The notes beneath the pieces were generated by a model. The model was not told the DNA's origin. It made no database searches and saw only the letters and a list, made by a program, of their open reading frames with translations. DNA of 64,000 bases from Campylobacter sp. RM16187 (GTDB taxonomy: Bacteria > Campylobacterota > Campylobacteria > Campylobacterales > Campylobacteraceae), in contig NZ_CP012549.1 of NCBI RefSeq assembly GCF_025319965.1, positions 1,054,001 through 1,118,000 on the forward strand. The letters run 5' to 3'. Both the position numbers and the translations under genes were made by a program. Of this stretch, positions 1-10,390 are shown piece after piece (position 1 is the stretch's first letter; each line of letters starts with the position of its first letter).

Positions 1-1448
1 TTAGCGTTATCACAAAAGACCAATTCGCCAAAAATGCAATAAACGAAGAGATATCGGGAATCAACATAAAAGATATGACTCTTAATGAAATTTTCAATAT
101 ATTGTTACATGAAAAAAATATATACCATACCTTTGATAAAGGAATATTAAGAATTTCTGCACTGCAAACAAAAACATTTAAAATTGATTATATAACATCT
201 ATTAGAGAGGGTGCTGCTATTACTAAAGCATCTGTAGATTCTGCGCCTATTGAAGTAGGAAATGATCAGGATGACGGCGATGTTTCAGATATTACAAAAG
301 GTGGCGGAAAGCTAGATAACGTAATCAGAAGTATTGAAAGATTCGATTTTTGGGAAAAACTTGATTCTGAAATCAAAGCCATATTAAATAACACCACAGA
401 GAGTATTGTAGCCCCGGATCCTATAATAAATGCTAACGCGGGACTTGTTACAGTTACAGGAACCGCTGCTCAAATAAAAAGAGTATCAGAATATATTGAT
501 GATCTTCAAAAAAGATTAAAAAAACAAGTACTTATAGATGTATCTATAATATCCGTTGATCTATCGAATAGTTACACAAAGGGAGTTGATTGGAGCAAAT
601 TTAATATAGGTTTTAAGACGGGTCTTTTTAATAGATTTATACCTATAAGCATGGAAGAAACGATAGAAAAAGACTCCAGTGGCAACCCTATTAGAGTGCC
701 TAAATTTACATATGGAACAACTCCCGGAAATACAATACATTGGTCAAGCAGAAATATTGATCAAGGAAATTTAAGAGGGGGATTGTCTCAAAATCTAAAT
801 CTAATACCCGGATTTACTTTCAATCTGGATGGGGTAATCAACTTCCTTGAAGTAAATGGAAAGACAAAGATAGTATCAAGTCCAAAGATAGCTACTCTTA
901 ATAATCAACAAGCCCTTATCTCTGTTGGAGATAACATAAACTACAGAGTCCAAGAAGAGAGTACAAACAACAACGCATTAAGCGGAAAGACAACTGTAAC
1001 TTACAAACAATACTCAGTTTTTATAGGAATTTTACTAAATTTACTTCCTGAGGTTTCTGACGATAATAAGATTATGCTAAGAATCAATCCTTCATTAAGT
1101 AGCTTTAAATACAACGAGGACGATACAAGACAAACCACTACAATAAGGGAGATAGCTCCGGATACTATCCAAAAGAAACTTTCAACAGTAGTTCACGTAA
1201 ATAGCGGAGATACAATAGTTCTTGGTGGGCTAATAGCTCAAACCAAAGGCAAAGAAAACACAAAAGTACCTTTCTTGGGTGATATTCCAGTTGTTGGAAA
1301 TGCATTTAAAAGCACAAAAGACCAACTTAGAACAACAGAGCTTGTGTTTATAATAACTCCTAGAATTATAGATATATCATCACCTACCCCAGTAAAACAA
1401 ACTCTTAAGGATTTAGGTTTTTCAAGGTCAACATATGAGCAGCAATAG
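1..1448 (+). CDS. ctsD: Secretin, competence/type II secretion-like (CtsD/MshL type), 5' end outside window
   Basis: Outer-membrane secretin that would form the pore for DNA uptake or a pilus-like fibre. The frame is open from base 3 with no stop, so the real start lies upstream of the window. The C-terminal half has the secretin signature: a conserved VSSPKIATLNNQQA segment, then a VNSGDTIVLGGLI stretch and a VPFLGDIPVVGNAF motif, ending in ELVFIITPRI. An N-terminal secretin-like subdomain (LIDVSIISVDL) precedes it. The stop overlaps the next gene by 14 bases. The order secretin, AAA ATPase, single-TM protein, GspE ATPase, GspF matches C. jejuni Cj1474c to Cj1470c (ctsD-P-X-E-F), which is needed for natural transformation. 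Similarity to MSHA pilus MshL is expected for this family, so the name rests mostly on gene order. Confidence 0.85.
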   Translation, partial: SVITKDQFAKNAINEEISGINIKDMTLNEIFNILLHEKNIYHTFDKGILRISALQTKTFKIDYITSIREGAAITKASVDSAPIEVGNDQDDGDVSDITKGGGKLDNVIRSIERFDFWEKLDSEIKAILNNTTESIVAPDPIINANAGLVTVTGTAAQIKRVSEYIDDLQKRLKKQVLIDVSIISVDLSNSYTKGVDWSKFNIGFKTGLFNRFIPISMEETIEKDSSGNPIRVPKFTYGTTPGNTIHWSSRNIDQGNLRGGLSQNLNLIPGFTFNLDGVINFLEVNGKTKIVSSPKIATLNNQQALISVGDNINYRVQEESTNNNALSGKTTVTYKQYSVFIGILLNLLPEVSDDNKIMLRINPSLSSFKYNEDDTRQTTTIREIAPDTIQKKLSTVVHVNSGDTIVLGGLIAQTKGKENTKVPFLGDIPVVGNAFKSTKDQLRTTELVFIITPRIIDISSPTPVKQTLKDLGFSRSTYEQQ

Positions 1449-2256
1449 ATACACAATAATAAAAAATTTATTTGCCGAAGATAGCAATGAAAACGAGTAT
1501 ATACATTTAGATAAATCTGTTGCGGCATATAAAAAGATTATGAATCTTATAGAAAAACCTGTAAAGCTTATAGTGTTTTATGGAAAACCTGGCGGCGGAA
1601 AAACTTTTTTATTAAAAAAGATAGTAAAAGATCTTAAAGATCGAGATGATATCATATTTTTTTCTTATCCTTTTTTTAATGAATCTGAATTTATGAGTTC
1701 TCTCTATGAAGCAATATTCAAAGAAGAACCGAAAGACAAAGTAGAGACATATGAGCAGTTCGTTAAAATTTGTAATACAAAATTTGACGAGAATAATAAA
1801 AAAATATTTACAGTATTTTTAGATGAAGCCCAGCTATACCCTGAAATTTTAATAGAAAAAATTAGACTGCTTTCTGATAGCGGATTTTTTAGATTTATAT
1901 TCACCGTCCGCAAAACAGATAGTGGAGATATATTGACAAAGGATTATTTTCAGGCTAGAATTTGGGAGAGTATAGATATAGGTTCTATTGATATTAATGA
2001 TATGAGAGTTTATTTAGAGAGCAAATTGCAATCTAAAAAATTTGATTATCAATTTTTAAAATTTACAGATGAGCAATTTGAGTTAATCAGTCGCTTAATA
2101 AAAGGTAGTCTTACAATGCTTAATAAGTTGATGTTTAACTTTTTTGAACTTTATGAATACTTTGAGGAAAATCAACCAACCGTTATCAGTACTGATACAA
2201 TGAATACTAAAATTTTAGAGATGTCAGCCATCAGATCGGAGCTTATAAATGCTTGA
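1435..2256 (+). CDS. ctsP: AAA/GspA-type ATPase, CtsP-like competence protein
   Basis: Cytoplasmic nucleotide-binding protein of 273 residues. Walker A is GKPGGGKT at residues 50-57 and Walker B is TVFLDE at about 126-131, followed by AQ as in ExeA/MshM-type AAA ATPases. Its place between the secretin and a single-TM protein matches C. jejuni CtsP, a nucleotide-binding protein reported to work with CtsX. It overlaps the secretin by 14 bases and the next gene by 8, so translation is probably coupled. No peptidoglycan-binding domain follows the ATPase, unlike full-length ExeA. Confidence 0.8.
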   Translation: MSSNRYTIIKNLFAEDSNENEYIHLDKSVAAYKKIMNLIEKPVKLIVFYGKPGGGKTFLLKKIVKDLKDRDDIIFFSYPFFNESEFMSSLYEAIFKEEPKDKVETYEQFVKICNTKFDENNKKIFTVFLDEAQLYPEILIEKIRLLSDSGFFRFIFTVRKTDSGDILTKDYFQARIWESIDIGSIDINDMRVYLESKLQSKKFDYQFLKFTDEQFELISRLIKGSLTMLNKLMFNFFELYEYFEENQPTVISTDTMNTKILEMSAIRSELINA

Positions 2257-3136
2257 AGTACAAGAGATATTGGAACTTGAAAGAAAGTGGAGAGTTTACG
2301 ATAAACAAAGAAAAAACAGTAAAGGCAACAAAGATAAAAAGTATCAAACATACATGCTCGTTGCTATACTTGCTGCATCTGTAACTACAGCCTCGCTTGT
2401 ATTTTTTTATTTTGAAGATATGTCTATAAATATTGCCAAAAATAGCTCTTCAACATATGAGATAAAAAATACTAATGCAAATCAAATGAAGACACCAGAA
2501 ACTATACTCAAAGATACTCTACCTAATACATATAACAATACATTAAATAATGATAATATAATAAACAATGAATCTACTATTGAAAATAATGATATTAACG
2601 ATATGCAACAATCTTTGGCAAAAAATGATTTAGAACAACCGATTAAAGAATTAAAAAATACCAATACGAATCCTATAGAGACAGTATCGAGTGAAATCAC
2701 TGGCATAAGAAAAGAAGTTATACTAAGCGCTCCCACTGAAGAAACTATAAATTTAAATGCTGAAAATGTGAGTCTCAAAAACGATAGCCCGATAGAGAGC
2801 CAAAAAGTATTCAAATTTGAAATACAATCTTCTAATTTAGATATCTCTGTAGATGAGTTAAAGACTAAATTTGATAAATCAAACAGCTCTGATTTAGCTG
2901 TGCTTATAGCCAAAAAATACTATGATATAGAAGATTATAAAAATAGTGAAAAATGGGCTCTGATAGCTAATGAACTAGATAGTGACAATGAAGAGAGTTG
3001 GGTAATTTTTGCGAAATCCAAGTATAATTTAGGTCAAAAATATGATGCAGTTAAGGTGCTTAGAATTTACAATGACAAAACAAACTCAAAAGAGATTGAG
3101 GATTTAATAAAACATATTGAGAGTAATGCCATATAA
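2249..3136 (+). CDS. Single-TM protein with C-terminal TPR-like repeats, CtsX/MshN position
   Basis: A 295-residue inner-membrane protein. A basic, short cytoplasmic N-terminus is followed by one membrane segment at about residues 35-55. Then comes a long low-complexity Asn/Thr/Ser-rich region (roughly 60-190), and helical TPR-like repeats at about 210-290 (for example a DYKNSEKWALIANELD segment). Position in the operon equals ctsX of C. jejuni. The TM plus Asn-rich linker plus TPR layout is also that of MshN of MSHA pilus operons. I could not see clear residue-level similarity to CtsX, so I leave the symbol empty. The 8-base overlap with ctsP suggests the two products act together. Confidence 0.65.
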   Translation: MLEVQEILELERKWRVYDKQRKNSKGNKDKKYQTYMLVAILAASVTTASLVFFYFEDMSINIAKNSSSTYEIKNTNANQMKTPETILKDTLPNTYNNTLNNDNIINNESTIENNDINDMQQSLAKNDLEQPIKELKNTNTNPIETVSSEITGIRKEVILSAPTEETINLNAENVSLKNDSPIESQKVFKFEIQSSNLDISVDELKTKFDKSNSSDLAVLIAKKYYDIEDYKNSEKWALIANELDSDNEESWVIFAKSKYNLGQKYDAVKVLRIYNDKTNSKEIEDLIKHIESNAI

Positions 3137-3235
3137 ATTTAATTTTATATTAAGGAGCATAAGTAGGATATAAAAAACTTAATATATAAATATTAAAATC
3201 TATTTTTATTGCAGCAAGTCAAAAAGGAGAATAAA

Positions 3236-4987
3236 GTGGCAGATATGATTTATGATTTATTTTTATCTACTGCCTTTAAAAACAATATAATATCTGAGCA
3301 GCAAAAACAGGATATAGAGAAACTATTAAGCGAAAAAGTAAATTTTGAACAAGCTATAAAAGATATATCTGCAGATATATCAGAACAAAAGATTATGAAT
3401 ATATTGGCAGAGTTATATAGAACTCAAAGAATAAGATTATCCAATATAGTTGAGAAATTTATTATAGACTTGCCTGAGTTTTTGAAATTTACTGCAAAAA
3501 AATTTGATCTTGACTATATCGATCTTGACACTATAGACATAGATTATAGACTATCAGAAAAAGTATCACTGCTTCAACTTAAAAAGCATGAAGCACTTCC
3601 GGTAAAAGAGGATGAAATAAGAGTTTATGTAGCTTTTAAGAACCCTTTTGATATCGAGGCTCAAGACAAACTACAAAATATATTCAGTAGAAAGCTTCTA
3701 AAAGTAGTGGTGTCAGATCCGTCCCAAATAGATAAACATCTAAGTAAAATCGAGCTTAGCGAAAGTGTTAAAGGGATAATTGCAGATATCAGGAAAGAAC
3801 TTTCAAGTACTGCGATTGCAGGAAACGAGGAGAGTTCTGGCATATTAAAACTTATTGAAATTATTTTAAAAACATCGATTCTAGGTAGGGCTAGTGACAT
3901 ACATATAGAGCCTACCGAAAATAACTGTATAGTTAGAAGCAGAATTGATGGCATGCTTACGGAGACATTTATTTTTGATAAAGACATATTCCCGCCAATG
4001 GTCTCTCGTATGAAGTTACTTTCAAATATGGATATCGCCGAGAGAAGAAAGCCTCAAGATGGTCGTTTTTCTGCTCAAGTAGCAGGCAAAGAGTATGATT
4101 TTCGTATCTCTACCTTGCCTATTTTAAATGGTGAGAGTATAGTTTTACGTATTCTTGATAAATCGAAGGTTCTTATTAGTCTTGAAAATTTAGGAATGCA
4201 TCCTGAAAGTTTTGCTAAATTTAATAAGGCAATGAAGGCTCCATATGGTATTATATTGGTTACCGGACCTACTGGCTCAGGCAAAACCACAACTTTATAT
4301 GCTGCATTAAACGATATAAAAAGCATTGAAACAAAAATCATTACAGTCGAGGATCCTGTAGAGTATCAACTAAATATGATACAGCAGGTTCACGTAAATG
4401 AAAAGGTTGGTCTGACGTTTGCTTCGGCTCTTAGATCTATATTAAGACAAGACCCGGATGTTATAATGATAGGAGAGATTAGAGATCAAGAGACGCTTCG
4501 TATAGCTATACAAGCGGCACTTACGGGTCACTTGGTTTTTTCTACTCTACACACAAACGATGCAATCAGTGCTGTAACTAGAATTGTGGATATGGGTATT
4601 GAATCTTATTTAATTAGTGGATCATTAGTAGCTATAGAGGCTCAAAGACTTGTTAGAAAACTATGCCCTTACTGTAAACAAAAAACTGCTCTTCCTTTAA
4701 AGATGCAAGAGCAGTTTGAAAGCTATCTACCGCAAGATTATCAATTTTATAAGCATGTAGGTTGTGAAAAATGCTCACAAACAGGATATATGGGACGTGA
4801 AATGATAAGTGAAATTCTACCTATTAGCGACACTATAGCTAGCATGATAGCAAACGGAACCACAAAAGAAGAGATAAAAAAAGTAGCTTACGAAGAGGGC
4901 TTTATAGACATGTTTAAAGATGGGGTTATAAGGGCTGCAAAAGGCATAACTACAATAGATGAAATTTTAAGGGTTGCTAAAGTATGA
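3236..4987 (+). CDS. ctsE: GspE/PilB-family secretion ATPase (CtsE)
   Basis: Hexameric cytoplasmic ATPase powering assembly of the competence pseudopilus. With a GTG start at 3236 the protein has 583 residues. That start is preferred over an upstream TTG because AAGGAG lies at 3224-3229, six bases in front. Walker A GPTGSGKT is at about residues 344-351; the Asp box and Walker B (DPDVIMIGEIRD) follow at about 406; the His box is TLHTND. A tetracysteine zinc site, CPYC near 477 and CEKC near 510, is typical of GspE/PilB assembly ATPases rather than PilT retraction ATPases. The N-terminal 170 residues resemble the MshE N-terminal domain. It overlaps ctsF by four bases (ATGA). Confidence 0.9.
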   Translation: MADMIYDLFLSTAFKNNIISEQQKQDIEKLLSEKVNFEQAIKDISADISEQKIMNILAELYRTQRIRLSNIVEKFIIDLPEFLKFTAKKFDLDYIDLDTIDIDYRLSEKVSLLQLKKHEALPVKEDEIRVYVAFKNPFDIEAQDKLQNIFSRKLLKVVVSDPSQIDKHLSKIELSESVKGIIADIRKELSSTAIAGNEESSGILKLIEIILKTSILGRASDIHIEPTENNCIVRSRIDGMLTETFIFDKDIFPPMVSRMKLLSNMDIAERRKPQDGRFSAQVAGKEYDFRISTLPILNGESIVLRILDKSKVLISLENLGMHPESFAKFNKAMKAPYGIILVTGPTGSGKTTTLYAALNDIKSIETKIITVEDPVEYQLNMIQQVHVNEKVGLTFASALRSILRQDPDVIMIGEIRDQETLRIAIQAALTGHLVFSTLHTNDAISAVTRIVDMGIESYLISGSLVAIEAQRLVRKLCPYCKQKTALPLKMQEQFESYLPQDYQFYKHVGCEKCSQTGYMGREMISEILPISDTIASMIANGTTKEEIKKVAYEEGFIDMFKDGVIRAAKGITTIDEILRVAKV

Positions 4988-6228
4988 AATATTTTGAAGT
5001 CGAATATATGTCAAAGGGCCGTCGTCAAAAGATGGTACTTAAAGCAAACAACCAAAATGAAGCAAAAAATGCTGCCAAGCTTAAAAACGCAGGCGCTATA
5101 GTAAAAATTGGCGAGACAAAAACAATACCTCTTGAAGAGCAATTTCAAGATATTATTTCTAAGATTCAAAATTTCTTCCAAGGCACTAAGGTCAAAGTAC
5201 CAAATTTAGTAGCAGCCATAAGACAGCTAAGTGTTATGACAAATGCCGGAATTTCGATTCATGATAGTATTAAAGAAGTAGCAAATGCCACAGATGATAA
5301 AAAACTAAAATTTATATTCTCTACTCTTAATGATGATCTAAATCAGGGACAAAGCTTAACTGATTCTATCTCAAAATTCAGATCAGAGCTTGGAGATGTA
5401 GTTATAGCAATGGTAAAACTTGGAGAAAATACCGGAAATATGGCAGAATCGCTTGCTAAGTTAGCTGAAATTTTACAAGAAGTTTGGGATAATCAACAAA
5501 AATTTAAAAAAGCAATCAGATACCCTATTATTGTAGTATGCGCTATAGCGATAGCTTTTTTAATATTGATGATATATGTTGTTCCTAAATTTAAAGAGAT
5601 ATTTGAGCAGCTTGGTGCAAATTTACCGCTTCCTACCAGGATACTGCTTGGAATTGAAAGTGCATTAAGCAATTATGGTCTATATATTCTAATAGGCTTT
5701 ATAGCTACTATATATGCGATAAAGTATATGTACAGAAAAAGTGATGATTTTAGATCAGGCTTTGATAAATATATGCTCAAAGTTTACTTGATAGGAAAAA
5801 TTATCTTTTTTTCGACTATGAATAGATTCAATCTAATATTTACAGAACTTGTAAGAGCCGGGATTCCTATAGCGGAAGCTCTTGATACGGCAACTCTTAC
5901 AGTTTCAAATCAAGAGATCAACAAAAAAGTATCTACGGTAAAAATAGGGGTTCAAAGAGGAGTTCCGCTCACGGAAGCTTTTAGAGACACCGAGCTCTAT
6001 GAAAATATGCTAATACAGATGATAAGTGCAGGAGAGCAAAGTGGAAATATTGATGGTATGATGGAAAAGGTAACAGATTATTATAAAGTAAAATTTAACG
6101 ATATTGTTGATAACATTTCAGCATACATAGAACCTATTTTAATTGGTTTTATAGCTGTCATGGTAGTATTTTTAGCACTTGGTATATTTATGCCTATGTG
6201 GGATCTGGCTAGTGCCGTAAAAAATTAA
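4984..6228 (+). CDS. ctsF: GspF/PilC-family inner-membrane platform protein (CtsF)
   Basis: Polytopic inner-membrane platform for the pseudopilus, working with the CtsE ATPase. It has 414 residues and two GspF repeats. Hydrophobic segments lie at about 175-200, 230-252 and 378-402, the usual three-TM pattern. Conserved features include the repeated AGISIHDS and AGIPIAEAL segments and GENTGNM / GEQSGNID motifs at equivalent places in the two halves. Its ATG overlaps the ctsE stop. It is the last gene of the operon here. No pseudopilin gene follows, as in C. jejuni, where ctsG and ctsT lie elsewhere. Confidence 0.88.
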   Translation: MKYFEVEYMSKGRRQKMVLKANNQNEAKNAAKLKNAGAIVKIGETKTIPLEEQFQDIISKIQNFFQGTKVKVPNLVAAIRQLSVMTNAGISIHDSIKEVANATDDKKLKFIFSTLNDDLNQGQSLTDSISKFRSELGDVVIAMVKLGENTGNMAESLAKLAEILQEVWDNQQKFKKAIRYPIIVVCAIAIAFLILMIYVVPKFKEIFEQLGANLPLPTRILLGIESALSNYGLYILIGFIATIYAIKYMYRKSDDFRSGFDKYMLKVYLIGKIIFFSTMNRFNLIFTELVRAGIPIAEALDTATLTVSNQEINKKVSTVKIGVQRGVPLTEAFRDTELYENMLIQMISAGEQSGNIDGMMEKVTDYYKVKFNDIVDNISAYIEPILIGFIAVMVVFLALGIFMPMWDLASAVKN

Positions 6229-6245
6229 ACTAAAAAGAAGGAAAA

Positions 6246-6758
6246 ATGAGTTACACATCAAATGGTTCAAAAGAGCGACAAGTAAGTAGTGATGCTTTTT
6301 TGGTCTCAAAGACGGATACAAAAGGAAAAATAACATATTGTAATATGCCTTTTGCAGATATTGTTGGCGCTAAAAGTTCAGAACTTATAGGCAAACCGCA
6401 TAATATAGTAAGACATCCTGATATGCCAAGAATTATTTTTAAATTTTTATGGGAATACATTAAAAATAAACAAGAAATTTTTGCATATGTCAAAAACAGA
6501 AGTTTTGACGGATCTTATTATTGGGTTTTTGCAAATGTTACCGCATCAATCGATGAAAAAGGCAACATCATAGGATATTACTCCGTACGCAGAAAACCAA
6601 ATCCTAAAGCACTTGAAATAATAATACCTTTATATCAAAGGCTTTTGGATGCAGAAAAAAGTGGTGGAATAGATGCTTCAGGAAAACTGTTGACGCAAAT
6701 TTTACAAGAAAAAAATACAAGCTATGATGAGCTAATGAATAACTTACAAAGACTATAA
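6246..6758 (+). CDS. PAS-domain redox/energy taxis sensor (Aer/CetB-like)
   Basis: A 170-residue soluble protein that is almost entirely one PAS domain (about residues 20-130). It carries the Aer-type signature [14 protein letters not shown] and the core motif [17 protein letters not shown]. In C. jejuni the bipartite energy sensor CetA/CetB splits the PAS domain from the signalling domain in the same way. Here a chemoreceptor lacking its own PAS domain starts 11 bases downstream, so the two probably form a sensor pair. Cofactor (FAD or heme) cannot be decided from sequence alone. AAGGAA just upstream of the ATG is a fair ribosome-binding site. Confidence 0.8.
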   Translation: MSYTSNGSKERQVSSDAFLVSKTDTKGKITYCNMPFADIVGAKSSELIGKPHNIVRHPDMPRIIFKFLWEYIKNKQEIFAYVKNRSFDGSYYWVFANVTASIDEKGNIIGYYSVRRKPNPKALEIIIPLYQRLLDAEKSGGIDASGKLLTQILQEKNTSYDELMNNLQRL

Positions 6759-6769
6759 AAGGAAAAATT

Positions 6770-8044
6770 ATGTTTTTTGGCAAAAAAGTAAACTATGATG
6801 AAATTTTAAGCGTTATCTCACAAGCTAGAAACGGTATTTTAGAACCTAGAATTTTGGATATAGATCCAAATGAACCTATAGGTCAAATTGCGCTTGGGAT
6901 CAATGATCTTCTAGATCAAATAGAAGCTTTGCAAAGAGAGATGGGCACATGCGTAAAATCAGCAGAAAATGGAATAGCCTATAGAAATATATTTGTAGAG
7001 GGTTTTAGAGGACTTTTTAAAAGCAATGCAGAGTCTATGAGTGAAGGCGTTGAGGGTATTAAAGCCGGACAAAAAGGTAAAACAAGAGGAGTTTTATCAG
7101 AGAAATTTAGCGAGCTTGGCAATGGAAATAGTGGCATTGTTGATGTTCAAAATGATCTTGATCAAAGTATCAAAAACTTAACAGAGATAGCTACTATGGC
7201 TCAAGAGACATCGAACAGGGCTAGCGAAAGCATAGTAGCGGTAAATGAGCTCAGCTCAAATATGAGCGATTTGGAAAGCTTGATAACCGATTCAAGCGAA
7301 GCTATAAGAAACCTTACAAACAGAACTGATGAAATTTCATCAGTTGTAAATCTAATTAAAGATATAGCAGAGCAAACCAACCTTCTAGCCTTAAATGCAG
7401 CTATAGAAGCGGCACGTGCGGGAGAGCATGGGCGCGGATTTGCAGTAGTTGCCGATGAGGTGAGAAAACTAGCTGAAAATACACAAAAAGCAACAAGTGA
7501 AATAGGAATAAATATCCAAACACTTCAACAACAGACAAACGAACTAAACGATAACTCAAATAAAATAACACAGATAGCCCAAGTAGCAAATGTAAGTGTT
7601 GCAAATTTCAGAGAGGCTATTAATGTATTTAGCCAAGGCGCTACAAAAACCGCTAAAATTTCAAAATATGTAGAAAATAAGACAGTGGGAATAATAGGAA
7701 AAATAACGCAGGTAACCTATCAACAAACCGCATACAATAACGTCATTAACGAAAGAGGAAATGACGAGGATATGCAAAGGCAATCTGATAATATGAGAAG
7801 CTGGTATGAAAATGATTGCAAAAACTACTTTAGCGGCTCAAAAAGCTATGATAAAATCAGGCTTCCGGCAGAAGAGATGAGTAGTTTGATTTACAAAAAT
7901 CTACAAGAGTCCGAAAATGGCTACTCCATGAAAGATATTTCAAAATTTGTAGATAGATTTACAAAATTAAAAGAGCTTAGTAGCAATACATTTAAGATAA
8001 TTGATGCTATGGTTGAAGAGAGTATATCAAACGATAAAAAATAA
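6770..8044 (+). CDS. Soluble methyl-accepting chemotaxis protein with degenerate CZB-like C-terminus
   Basis: Chemoreceptor of 424 residues with no membrane segment. The N-terminal 100 residues look HAMP-like (an NGILEPRI segment and an [14 protein letters not shown] segment). The signalling hairpin tip is clear: [20 protein letters not shown] followed by [17 protein letters not shown], at about residues 203-240. The last 110 residues resemble a chemoreceptor zinc-binding (CZB) domain around a RSWYEND segment and a [13 protein letters not shown] helix, but the expected His and Cys ligands are replaced. It is probably co-transcribed with the PAS gene just upstream and would relay its signal to CheA. 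Confidence 0.85.
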   Translation: MFFGKKVNYDEILSVISQARNGILEPRILDIDPNEPIGQIALGINDLLDQIEALQREMGTCVKSAENGIAYRNIFVEGFRGLFKSNAESMSEGVEGIKAGQKGKTRGVLSEKFSELGNGNSGIVDVQNDLDQSIKNLTEIATMAQETSNRASESIVAVNELSSNMSDLESLITDSSEAIRNLTNRTDEISSVVNLIKDIAEQTNLLALNAAIEAARAGEHGRGFAVVADEVRKLAENTQKATSEIGINIQTLQQQTNELNDNSNKITQIAQVANVSVANFREAINVFSQGATKTAKISKYVENKTVGIIGKITQVTYQQTAYNNVINERGNDEDMQRQSDNMRSWYENDCKNYFSGSKSYDKIRLPAEEMSSLIYKNLQESENGYSMKDISKFVDRFTKLKELSSNTFKIIDAMVEESISNDKK

Positions 8045-8050
8045 TTTAAC

Positions 8051-8081
8051 TACAAAAGAGATTTTAAAGATCTCTTTTGTA
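8051..8081. terminator. Bidirectional hairpin terminator between convergent genes
   Basis: Perfect 12-bp inverted repeat, 8051-8062 with 8070-8081, with a 7-base loop. It sits between the stop of the chemoreceptor gene and the stop of the convergent YqeY-like gene, so it can serve both transcripts. Confidence 0.75.
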
Positions 8082-8092
8082 AATTTATAGAT

Positions 8093-8530
8093 TTAAGAAA
8101 GAAGTTTTTTAGCACAATCGCTTATGCTTTTGCCATCGCTTCTAGCGCCGATTTTTTCCTTTGCTATTTTCATTACCGTGCCTATATTAGCCCCGCTTCC
8201 GAGCTCAGATATTATCGCTTCTATCTCGGCTCTTAGCTCATCCTCGCTTAGCTGTTTTGGCATGTATTCGCAGATAATCTTTATCTCATTTTCTTCATTT
8301 TGTGCCAAATCATCCCGACCGCCTTTTTTATACTGCTCGACAGAGTCGATTCTACGTTTAATTTGAGTTTGGAGTATCGCAAGTACTTTTTCATCGCTCA
8401 TCTGGGCTCTTTCATCAACCTCAACCTGTTTTATTGCAGAGTTTATAAGTCTTAGAGTATCACGCTTGAAGTTGTCTTTTTCCTTCATGGCAGTCTTAAT
8501 ATCTTCTAAAATTTTTTCTCTAATAGTCAT
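8093..8530 (-). CDS. GatB/YqeY domain protein
   Basis: A 145-residue protein of the YqeY family, full length for the family. Recognisable segments are the N-terminal MTIREKILEDIKTAMKEKD, then DTLRLINSAIKQVEVDER and the C-terminal glutaminyl-tRNA amidotransferase-like helical domain with EYMPKQLSEDEL. The family shares its C-terminal domain with GatB and may act on tRNA, but its function is not established. It is a single gene, convergent with the chemoreceptor and divergent from pdxJ. Confidence 0.85.
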   Translation of the reverse strand: MTIREKILEDIKTAMKEKDNFKRDTLRLINSAIKQVEVDERAQMSDEKVLAILQTQIKRRIDSVEQYKKGGRDDLAQNEENEIKIICEYMPKQLSEDELRAEIEAIISELGSGANIGTVMKIAKEKIGARSDGKSISDCAKKLLS

Positions 8531-8593
8531 GACATTTCCTTTAAAAATTTGATTTTTGGATTATAACAATTGTAAATTTAAAGCAAAATTTAA

Positions 8594-10298
<1,705 letters not shown>

Positions 10299-10353
10299 AA
10301 TCATATTTTATGTGCAAATGTCTTAAATTTTGGCTATTTTAAAAAATTATAGA

Positions 10354-10386
10354 TATAATTATTATACTTTGACTTATTGTGGAGGT
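10354..10386 (+). promoter_or_regulatory. -10 element and strong RBS of the PiT transporter gene
   Basis: TATAAT at 10354-10359 is followed by GGAGGT at 10381-10386. The Shine-Dalgarno sits four bases before a TTG at 10391, which decides that start over a GTG at 10379 lying in front of the RBS. Confidence 0.5.
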
Positions 10387-10390
10387 CACC

